From: Aphidius gifuensis
Lineage: Eukaryota; Arthropoda; Insecta; Hymenoptera; Braconidae
DNA length: 64,000 nt
Assembly: GCF_014905175.1 (NCBI RefSeq)
Contig: NC_057792.1
Span: forward strand, 20,094,963-20,158,962
Reading direction: 5' to 3'
Position numbers and translations under genes: made by a program. The number at the start of each line of letters is the position of its first letter. Within the stretch, counting starts at the first letter, position 1. The notes below the pieces were generated by a model, which saw only the letters and a program-made list of their open reading frames with translations, had not been told where the DNA came from and did not search any database. This document shows positions 15,435-25,800 of this stretch, piece by piece.

Positions 15435-18080
15435 TAACAGATAAATCAGATGATACCATTTCAGATACAAAATCACTTAATGATGAATATGATGAACTTG
15501 TACTTTCAGCTCCTTCTGAATCTGAACTTTCATCTGTTGGTTGTTGTTCAATTTCTTCAATTGATTTTAATGTATTATTCAATGAACTTTCTTGATTCCA
15601 TACTGAAAATAATATTGGCTCTAAGCTTGGTGCAAACCATCTTGATTTATCACCAATTTGTAATGGATCAAATACACCAGTTTGTACACGTAAATATGCA
15701 ACATTATTTGGTGTTAATGACCATTCAGCAAGAAATTCAACAGCTTGTGTTCTTGCAAATCTATCAAGGAACTCAGATGTTTTTGGTCTTGATCGTAAAA
15801 ATGAATTTATTTGAAATGCAACAACTGGACGTGGATATAATCTCAATGTTCTTGTATGTTCAGCAAAATTTGCTAGTAAATTTTGTGAATTAAAAAATCT
15901 AACAATTGCAACACGTGTTGCAACATCAACTGAATCAATATCATTACCATAAATAAATGGATTAATTTGTGGTAATGAAGATTTTTGTTGTTGTTGTTGT
16001 TGTGTTGTTGAATTTGATACTTTACTTGGTGTTGAAGCAGTTGATGCAATTGGTGAATTAATTGGACTTGATGGAGAAAATTGATTAGCACTACGATCAA
16101 CATTATGCTGATGTTTATTTAATGAATTAACACTTAAATTTGAATTATGTGATACGTTGCTTTCTCGTCTACTTGGTGATGATGATGATGGTAAATTTCC
16201 TTGTGGTGATGGTGTATTTTTTTGTGAACCAGATGAACTACCACCAATGATATTTGATCCAACTTGATCCATCAATTGCATTGCTTGTTTTAAATGATTT
16301 TTTAATATTGTACCTTCTGGCTCTGGTAGAGCTGGTAGACTATCATAAATACCACTTGGTGGAGTTATTTTATTACTATCTAAATCAACAAGCCATATAT
16401 CATCTGGCATTTGAAAATTTTGTTTGTACATTAAAAATGAAGCTGGTATTCCAATGACAAATGGTGTTGGTGCTAGTAATAATTGTTCAGCACAACTCAT
16501 ACATGTTGGAAGCAGTGGTATTGCTGGAAACATATACTGTAATGGATAAATCATTGCAACAAATGCCATGACAGACATTGAAAGAGCATTATAATCACGT
16601 GACTGTAAAACAATCTATAAAAATAAATGAAAATTAATTATTAATTTATAAAAATGAAAAATTGAAAGAAGAAAAAAAACAACAAACCTTGTTTTCAAGA
16701 AGAATTAATGTCATGACTTTTAGGCTAATATCAACACCAAGTAATTCAAGTGGTAAATGAAGTGGAAAATCAACTAAAGAAAATCTTGTATGATCTGGAA
16801 GTGCAAAACATAAAGCTGGTTGTACATGAGGTGATAAAATATTAATTTCAATTCTTGTTTTTTCTGGTACTGGTACTGGTGCACTTAATAAACGTAATAT
16901 CCAAGTTTCAATTTCACGTACATCATGAACAATTAATGATGATGCATTTTCAATATTTTGACCAATTAATGCACTCCAAATAGTATCTCTAAATAACATC
17001 ATCAAACAAGAAAGCAATATAAGTATAACATAATTAAATTGTTTTTTTTGTTCAGCTAATTTAATTACCTGTGTGATTGTCGTGATGTACCACCTCTTTG
17101 TGATGATGCATTATCACAGCATGCATCAATAATTTTTTTTAATACAAATAAACACTCACGAAAGTGTGAAAAAAATGGATGATGTGATACAATGCATAAT
17201 GATGTTAATGAATAATTTTGTATACGTTGATTTCTACGTGATGCTCTTGGTGATGGTGAATGACTACCTCCACTTTCACTGTCACCACTTGGTACTGTTA
17301 TTCCAAGACGTGGTGGATGTATTATTCTTGGTGTATCTGAACCATAATTACTTGTATATTCACGCTCAGAATCACTGTGACCAAATGCACTATTTCTGTA
17401 ATCACTGTTAACAATTATTCTAATATATTTTTATAAAAATATTCATTATTTTTAATTGGATAATTTTATATTATCATTTAATTTTTAATAAAAGTTTACC
17501 TTGAAAATGCTGAATCAGTACTTTTATCCATACTTTTACGCCAATTTTCTTTTCGCATTTTTGAATCATGTTTGTCTATTCGTATTCGTACACCGCTACC
17601 AGCTGAATTTGTTATTTTTTCAACTGGACGATAAAAATTTACACAAATTCCATATCTCGTTTTGCCTAGGTAAATATAATTTTTAAAAATATTTAAATTG
17701 ATAAATCAGTTTTTAAATAATTGCTGATAATAGACATGTAATTTTTTTTTTTACCTGAATCTTTGTCAGTTAATGTAAATGTAAATGATGTTGATTCTCG
17801 TAGAGCTGATTTTTTTGGTCCAATACTTGTGCAGCCTTCAGGCTGGCAAAAATACACCATGTCCAAGGGCAATGGAAAATCTTTATGATCATTTACTGGA
17901 TAACGACGTAGCAATTCTGGAACCTAGATAATTTTTTTTTTAATATTATTGTTTGGATAATTTTTTAAATTCATTTTCATTTACCTGGACAGGTTTTCTA
18001 GATTGCGTGTAAGTTCTTACTCCTACGATTGCCAAATAATCGACTAATCGTGGACAAAGAAACTTCTTTTGGATATCCAT
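5140..18080 (-). CDS. MADD: MADD / Rab3-GEF (DENN-domain guanine nucleotide exchange factor), complete 15-exon gene
   Basis: Exchange factor for Rab3/Rab27 in synaptic and secretory vesicle traffic. Exons (5' to 3'): 18080-17985, 17923-17755, 17665-17500, 17404-17069, 16988-16688, 16614-13930, 13864-13445, 13379-13103, 12870-12741, 12675-12459, 12374-12102, 12017-11841, 5611-5539, 5453-5407, 5247-5140. They give 1825 in-frame codons including the stop. The N-terminus (CPRLVDYLAIVG, then LLRRYPVNDHKDFPLP and FCQPEGC) is the uDENN region. Exons 5-6 carry the cDENN, with LPALPEPEGTILKNHLKQAM. The dDENN part contains EFLAEWSLTPNNVAYLRV. A long Ser/Asn/Gln-rich linker follows in exon 6, with poly-Q and poly-N runs. 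Exons 9-15 encode the conserved C-terminal region (LHNYYTKK CKDLYYCIKDA, GEGGLLQV, CFTQNGGIFVLEEF). Human MADD is about 1650 aa, so the linker is expanded. The last three exons lie beyond a 6.2 kb intron and are easily missed. Confidence 0.95.
7617..7672 (+). repeat. tRNA 3'-half-like relic (B-box, possible SINE fragment)
   Basis: Contains GGTTCGAATCC, the consensus Pol III B-box/T-loop, in unusually GC-rich sequence for this intron, followed by GCCGAGGTGCG. I find no matching 5' acceptor strand or D-arm upstream, so it is not an intact tRNA. It may be a decayed tRNA or a tRNA-derived SINE fragment. Confidence 0.35.
8983..9076 (-). repeat. tRNA-like 3' half flanked by short inverted repeat
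   Basis: On the minus strand a T-arm (GCGGG TTCGAAT CCCGT) is followed by CGGGGTC and a T-run. The 5' acceptor partner GACCCCG is absent, so this is not a normal tRNA. A short GGCCC upstream could pair with GGGTC, and GTCG...CGAC could form one arm between them. The unit is bounded by CTTGGAAAA on one side and TTTTCCAAG on the other, which suggests a small tRNA-derived mobile or Pol III unit. Confidence 0.35.
15183..15203 (-). repeat. Poly-glutamine codon run in MADD exon 6
   Basis: A (GTT)n tract on the plus strand, read as CAA repeats on the coding strand and giving poly-Q after DDQE. A second, shorter poly-Q lies near 15985-16005. Both are in the disordered linker and are probably variable in length between individuals. 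Confidence 0.85.
15399..15434 (-). repeat. Poly-asparagine trinucleotide repeat in MADD exon 6
   Basis: A run of TTA/ATT triplets on the plus strand encodes about ten consecutive Asn residues in the linker of MADD. It is typical of triplet slippage in AT-rich genomes. The frame is kept through the run. Confidence 0.9.
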
Positions 18081-19319
18081 TTTAAATCTTCAATGTCGAC
18101 ATTCGGTTTTTTTTTTTTAATCTATTTAATGTGCTGGCAAAAATTTGTGACCTTGCCGAAGCAATTATATTTCACGTATGACTACAACAGGGTCATGATG
18201 AAAAACTAAAAAATAAAAATTAATATATAATTTTTTATATAGAAAATTAAATTATTCAGCTATCAAAAAAATAATTTAAATTAATTTTATTTTAATGACC
18301 AAGGCATATTTATTGTAATCTTTTTAACACTGGATTTACATAAACTAATTTGAACAAAAATATTTGTAACAGTAAAAATAAATAATAAAAAATAAAATTA
18401 ATTAAATTGAAATATTAAAAAAATTATTTTACTATTGTAATTAATTAAAATAAAATTTTTATTATTGTAAAAAAATGTATGGAAATAAAATTTAAAATGT
18501 TAAATATTTTTTTCTTTCATTAAAAATATTTTTGTAGCTAAAAAAATATGAGGATTTTAAAATAATGGCTTAAAAATAATTAAAATCAATAAATTGCAAT
18601 GAAAATAGTGTAAATTTTTTTATTATAATTTTACTTACATTTTTTTTTTTTTACTAAATCTAAGTTTTACGTCTAACAAGTGAGTTGGTCGAGTCGAGTT
18701 GTGAATAGTAACCCGCGCACAACTTGCACTGCGTCGAATCGTAATGATAAGCGATAAGCAATAGTTAAATGAAAACAAAAAAGTGGGACAACAAGTTTGT
18801 CCATGGATCAATACAATATTTAATAATATTTTTGTCAGCTGAGTATACGCAAGTGTATATAAAGTTTATGACTACAACTATTACTTTAATACTCTTCAAG
18901 TCTCCAATCTCCATCAGCTGATTAAGTAGATGTTTTTCATTTAAAAAAAAATATACAAATTAATTTTTAAATACATTTTTTATATCTTTATTCAAGGATT
19001 ATTAATAAATTTCTATTTTCAAGTTGTTTATAATTTTACAACAAAAACAAAGAGTCTTTTTTCATTTAAATTTCGTTGTAGTAAAATTTTTTTGCTTATC
19101 GAAATCGAAATATTTACTTATGATTCTTTCATAAATTCAACGACATAATTTTATATCATTATTATATCTTTTCTATTAGCTAAGAATTTTTCTAAACATA
19201 ATAAATTAATACTTGTAATTATTTAAATTTAGTTGATATAAATATTTACAAAATGTAACTTTAAAATAATAACTCAATTAATTATAAATATTTAAAGAAA
19301 TTAATTTTAAATTTTTTTA
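18081..19319. promoter_or_regulatory. MADD 5' UTR / promoter region
   Basis: No coding sequence. A GC-richer island at about 18660-18760 (including CCGCGC and GCACTGCGTCGAATCG) sits upstream of MADD. On the minus strand a donor-like GTAAGT at about 18635 and an acceptor-like T-run plus AG near 18207 suggest a non-coding first exon spliced to the ATG exon. The rest is AT-rich 3' flank of the neighbouring ATPase gene. Confidence 0.45.
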
Positions 19320-22014
19320 TTATTTGAGCTTATCAAAAATACACTTTAATTGACTAATGTACATACATTTAAAAGTAGTGACAATTACATCTTGTCTAGT
19401 AGGCTCACAAGCATGTTTATTTTTGACTGTCATCAATTCACGAGTCAATTGATTAATTTCTTGTATTACATCACAAAGATACATGTGATATGCTGTTGAC
19501 TCGCATTGTTTATTATTATATGGCCACTTACAGAAATTTGACTGTAAACAATCAATGAAGACTTTACTATCTCTATCTTTTAAGATTGCCAATAGTGTAG
19601 GATTATTTATTTTTAAATTATATTTTAACTTAGCAAAACAATAATCGTATGCAATTCTATATTTTAGTAATTTTTCAGTTTCTCTGTTAGGGATCTTTAA
19701 CGTGTATTTTTGTGTTTCTTTATTATAATTATCGATAGTTAAAAGACCAGTTTGAAATAGAAATAATTTAAATGATAGTTGATCGTATTTCTCATCATAA
19801 TTTAATTGACTTAAGTATATATTATCAACAATAAACGATGGATCCTTCATAGCGAGTAGCATAAATTCTGTATCCATGAAAGCTACATTCATAAAATGTT
19901 TCAGATTCTTTGACTCCCAAATAAAACTAGATGATATGCCTTCCTTACGTAAAAATTTTTGAATATACCATGGATGATAAATTGTTTCTTTACTAAACTT
20001 ACAAAATTTGTAGCCACCATATTGATGTTTTAAATATGCTAATAATTCGTCTTTTGTTTTATTATGTTCATGACACTTTTCATCTAATTTATCTTCAAAA
20101 ACTGTAATCAATTCAGAGTGTGTATAGCCACATATGGCATTTACATTTTCATCAAGTGTTATGTCTACAAAATTGTTAACTGAATTATTAAAAATTTTTG
20201 TCATATATAACTTTGCAGCACCTGTTATCAATACCATTTGAATCTTACTTTTTAAAATATAACTTGTTAAAATAGAATAAAATTCTTGCATGACTTTAGT
20301 TAATTCTTTTTCATTTTTCAAATCAGAACTGCCATTATATAATGGTTCATCATATTCATCAATTAAAATGACGACTTTAGATTCATAACCATTTTTTAAT
20401 TCAACTACACCTTCTATCATACTTTTTAACATGGTTTGTATAGTCCAGGAATTATGATCAACTTTAATGTAATACCGTTTACAGTTTTCTATTATTCCAT
20501 GAATCAGATCATTTTCAAGATCTGCACTACTTTTCGAAAACTTCTGCATTAAAAAATCAAATTTAAAAACTGGATATTTTTTCCATTGGTATGTTGGCGA
20601 TTTTCCGATAGCAGTATTTTTAAATAATTTTTTACTATCTTCGCCTTCACATATTGTAGCAATCGTTTTTAACATTGTTGTTTTTCCAAACCATTTTGGT
20701 CGTGTTATAAAATAACAACCTCCTCCTTCAATTAGATTTTGAAAATATTTCGTTTTATCCACATAGTATCCACTTTTAATCTTTTTTCTAATATTACCAT
20801 TCAGCATTGCATTAAACTAAAATATAAATTTAAAAATAAATTTAATAAATTATCATTTAATGTAGATATGTTAGATAAAATCAATCTCAAAATATTATTA
20901 ACTTACATTTTTCTTGTAGATTGGGTTAGTTCCAGATTCTTTAGCAATCTATTAATTTAACAAATAAAAAGAAAATAATTTTTATTAATTTTTCAATAAA
21001 TTATATAAATTTTAATTAATAATCAATTTACAATATACTATAATGTGAAGTTTAAATTTTTTTATTTTCTTTAATAAAGTCAAAGTATCTAATAGTACTT
21101 GAAACAGCAAATTGCTTGTTGCATAATGAAAAAACAAAACGATTTTGTATTCTATTAAAAACATCAAGTAGGATAAAGCTTATTATAATTACATCAACAA
21201 AAATAATAAATCAATGAATTACCTCTTTTTCTTCTTCAAGTTTTTCTCTCGATTTTTCAATTAGCCTTTCTAATAAAATTTTATTCTCAATAGAAAATCG
21301 ATTATTTGGACAGATATCTTTATAATCCTCAGGATTTTCTTTAATGTCTTTTTCTACGAGTTCTATTAATTTTCTCCGATCACTCCAATCCAGTTCAGCT
21401 AAAATTGAAACATCATTGATTTCATTTTCTCCCAGTATATGTTTCATAAATAGAGTTATAGGTTTGTTGTTATTTAATTTTTCAAGTTCTTGAATAAATT
21501 TTGATTCTGAAATTAATTTTTAAGAAATTAATCAATATTTCAATTCAACTATATTCAATATGCAATTCTATCTATAAATATAATTGCTACCTTCTGATGA
21601 TTCTGGTACATCTTGATTAGCTAGTGTAGATTTATCATATTTGGATAGATTTGCAGCATCTACATCTGTTGTTATTGATAAAGGCTGTTGACACAAAAAT
21701 TAATTATTTTTTTTTAAAATGACTAATATTGTTGTATGAATGAAATATGCTATGAATTAAAAATATTCTCATGAAATTTATACTGTTGATGGATCTACCA
21801 AGTCGCCATCATTCAAGTTAAAAAAAAAAACAAAGTCAATTTAAATATACTTATTAAAAATATTATATAAATATGAAAATAAATATATGAAATTAATTAT
21901 TAAAAAAATAAAAAAAAATAACTATTATTTGAAAAAAAATAATAATTGAATATTTATTATTGATAAATTTTTAAATGTTTATAAACTTACTTGGCCAGCT
22001 TTAATCTTATCCAT
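19320..22014 (-). CDS. AAA-ATPase-like protein with degenerate PD-(D/E)XK tail, copy A
   Basis: Exons 22014-21991, 21684-21591, 21506-21223, 20948-20907 and 20816-19320 join in frame to about 646 aa. The large last exon matches the AAA-ATPase_like family (Pfam PF09820): YYVDKT near its start, Walker A in TRPKWFGKTTMLKT, Walker B in VVILIDEYDEPLY. The C-terminus aligns by eye with the start of the PDDEXK_9 nuclease domain (PF08011), but the usual E-x-K motif reads SQLK and the protein stops soon after, so nuclease activity is unlikely. The N-terminal ~150 aa (MDKIKAG...) is acidic, probably partly coiled-coil, and not recognised. The family is common in bacteria and patchy in eukaryotes, which suggests ancient horizontal transfer followed by intron gain. 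Copy B lies directly upstream. The 5' UTR seems to be spliced (donor near 22145). Cellular role unknown. Confidence 0.8.
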
Positions 22015-22897
22015 AATTTACTCTGTATCTATATTAACAAGAAAAAATAAAAAAAAGGAAACTAATTAATTATTACACGAAAATAGATGATAAAAAAACA
22101 AAAAGTTAGTTAAAGAATAAAGTAAAAAAAAAAAGCATTTAGTACCTGTTAATTGTTGTTAACTTGTTGTTAATTTATCAAGTGTTTTTGTCTTGTTTGC
22201 AGTTAAATTGACAACAGATTGTTCTTCTTTTAATGAAATAAATTATTTTTTATTTTTTAGTTTATTGATTTACCCACTGATTTTATTAGTTAATTTTTTT
22301 AGAATAACAAACAATTTTAATTAATATCAATGAGTAAAATGATGTGTGTGTATCACAATTAATTATTATTATTTATCACAAAAAATCTTTTCACGACTTG
22401 CAAAAACTACACGTGTTAATAATTTCACAACGTGTGATTTGTTTTATATATTTCAAGAAGACGAGAGACCAGGATATAATATATATATTGTTGAAAAAAG
22501 AGATTACTTTTTTATCAACAATTAAAAATGCTTTTATGATACAATAAAAAATTTGTTAACAATAATTACAATAGATAAACTATACATCTAATTATTCCAA
22601 CTACTTAAAAATTAAATTTCAATTAAGCAATTTTAATTAATTGTTTGGCAATATAGCTTTCTCGCTAAAATTTTCCAACAAATAAATTCTATAATTTTTC
22701 TTCTAAAAATTTGACCCAAAAAATAAATAAAAATTTTCTTAAAATATTTTTAAAAAATAATGTCATTCAAAAATAAATTTATGTCGAGAAAATTCATTTG
22801 TTATTAATTTATTTTTTTTGAGAAGAAGAAAGTCATGGAATTATTTATAAAATTTAACTTTAAAATAATAATAAGAAATCAATTTTTAATTTTTTTA

Positions 22898-25800
22898 TTA
22901 TTTGAGCTTCTCTAAAATATAATTTAATTGACTAATATACATACATTTAAAAGTAGTAACAATTACATCTTCTCTAGTAGGCTCACAGGCATCTTGACTT
23001 TTGTCTGTCATCAATTCATGAGTCAATTGATAAATTTCTTGTATTACATCACAAAGATACATGTGATATGCGGTTGACTCGCATTGTTTATTATTATATG
23101 GCCACTTACAGAAATTTGACTGCAAACAATCAATGAAGACTTTAGCATCTCTATCTTTTAAGATTTTCAATTCACCGTAATTCTTTTTTTTTAAATTAGA
23201 AAAATAAGAATTATATTCAAATCTATGTTCTAGTAATTCTTCAGCTTCTTTGTTAGGGATCTTTAACGTGTATTTTTTTGTTTCTTTATTATAATTATCG
23301 ATTGTTAAAAGGCCAGTTTGAAATAAAAATGATTCAAGTGAAATTTGATCATATTTGTCATCAAAATTAAATTGACTTAGGTCTTTATCATTAGCAAAAA
23401 ATAATGGGTCCTTTAAAGCAAGTAACATAATTTCTATATCCCCAAAAGCTACAGTTTGAAAATTATTTGGATTTTTTGCTTGCCAAATACGGACTATTCT
23501 TTCATGAAAAAAAAAATTTAAAATAGACCACGGATTATAAATTGTTTCTTTACCAAACTTACAAAATTTATAGCCACCATATTCACGTTTTAAAGTTACT
23601 AATAATTTATCTTTTGTTTTATTAAGTTCACGACACATTTTATCTAATTGATCTTCAAAAACTGTAATTAATTCAGAGTGTGTATAACCACATATGGCAT
23701 TTACCTTTTTATCAAGTGTTATGTCTACAATATTATTAACTGAATTATTAAAAATTTTTGTCATATATAACTTTGCAGCACCTGTTATCAATACCATATG
23801 ATTCTTATTTTTTGAAATATAACTTGTTAAAATAGAATAAAATTCTTGTATAATTTTAGTTATTTCATTTTCGATTTTCTTTTCACAACTTCTATATAAT
23901 GGTTCATCATATTCATCAATTAAAATGACCACTTTAGATTCATAGCCATTTTTTAATTCAACTCCACCTTTCATCATATCTTCAAATAATTTTTTTATAC
24001 TCTGAGAATCATCATCATATTTAATATTATACGCATCGCAATTACTTTTTAATCCATTTATTAAATGATATTTAAACTCTTTGACTTTTCTCGCAGATAT
24101 CTTTGCAAAATTAAATTCAAAAACTGGATATTTTTTCCATTGATATGTTGGCGATCTTCCAATAGCTGTATTTTTAAATAATTCTTTACTATCTTTGCCT
24201 TTACATATTTCAGCAATCGTATCCAACATTACTGATTTTCCAAAACGTCTTGGTCGTGTTATTAAATAACAACCTTCTTTTTCAATTAGTTTTTGCATAT
24301 ATTTTGTTTTATCTACATAGTATCCACTTTCCATTATGGTCATAATACCACCACTTAATACTTGAAAAAGCTAAAATATAAATTTAATAAATTGTCATTT
24401 AATATAGACATGCCAGATAAAATCAAACTCAAATAATAATAATAATAATTGTTAACTTACATTCGTTAACTTACAGACATCAATTGGGTCTGCAGTTACA
24501 GGTTCTTCAGCAATCTATTGATTTCAATCAATCATTGATCAAAAAATCATTATTATTAAAAAAAAGTATTGATAATTATTGAAACAACTATTATATTAGA
24601 ATTTCAAATAATTACCTTGATTTTTTTTGTTTTTTTTTTCTTGGAAATATTGCTATAATTATTTTGAGCAACTTTGTTTGGTGTTGATTTATCTACATCC
24701 ATTTCACGTTTTCTTTTTTTAGTTGGTTTATTTTTTTCTTCCTTTTTATCAGTTAAATAATCAACATCTTTAAAATCTTTATTAATTTTATTTTTATTTT
24801 TTTCTTGTGATTTATTTTTAATTGGAACAACCAATTCTTCATCTGCTTCAGCTTGACATTCAAGTTGTTCATCTTTTTCACGTTTTAAACGTTCTTTTTT
24901 GTCTTTTTTTTTTCTTTTTTTTTTACTATCTTTAACATTTTTTTTTGCATTATTAACAATATCTTCTTTGACGTTCATTTTTTTATCATTTGTAACTTTT
25001 AATTTACGTTTAACTGGAGCAACTAGTTTTTCATCTATAATGTCCATTGTTAAATCATCAATATCATCAATTTTTGTGTTATTGTTTTTATTATTTTTTT
25101 TTGCTTTTGATTTTTTTTTTACTGGTCCAATCAATTGTCCTTCACCATCAACATCAACATTACTATCCCTAAATTAAAAAAAAAAAAAATAATAAAAATT
25201 ATCATTAAAAATTAATCATTGTCATAATCATCATCATCATTTAGCATGATTTAGCGTATTTTAATTTAATTATTATTAAAAGCTCAACATACATGTCCAC
25301 CCTAACCTGTACATATAGACCAGATGGCAAGTCTGATAAATAATAAATATTTAATGCCAGCAAATTACCTTCATCACATGGAGGTGTATAAGGAGGGTAA
25401 TCTCTCGAATTTCACTGAAGCTCACAGAATGGAGCAAGTCAGTACACATTATCGCCAGTGACGGCGCTAGTAGCAAGAAGATCCAAAGTCACATGTTGTT
25501 TTTGTTTATATTTTTTTGTGTAGCTCGCCTTCATTATGTTATTACATTACATTTATTTTAAAATGCACCCGACAAGCTAAGGAATTAATGTTGCTTACCA
25601 TATAGGTAATTTCTTTATAATCACATCAATTCTTTAGCTTCATCTTTTTTTTTAGCTACTGTTTTCATTTGGTATTTTTTTTATGATAATGTTTTTTACT
25701 TTAATGTTAAATAAATAATTTGGAATAAATAATACGGATTTGTATGGTGATAGAAAAACCATGCTGATGGATCTCTTTTAGGATTGTTGTAAGATAATTT

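Noticed and set aside
15258..16103. Several Gln/Asn/Ile-rich ORFs overlapping MADD exon 6 on both strands
   Set aside because: They are frame shadows of the low-complexity linker; only the MADD frame shows family motifs.
21780..21825. Possible extra exon of ATPase copy A (reading NDGDLVDPST)
   Set aside because: It has a donor-like end but no AG acceptor before it, and adding it is not needed to keep frame.
24899..25177. 92-codon ORF on the plus strand rich in Phe/Leu/Ser
   Set aside because: It is the antisense of the lysine-rich exon of ATPase copy B (AAA/AAG codons read backwards).
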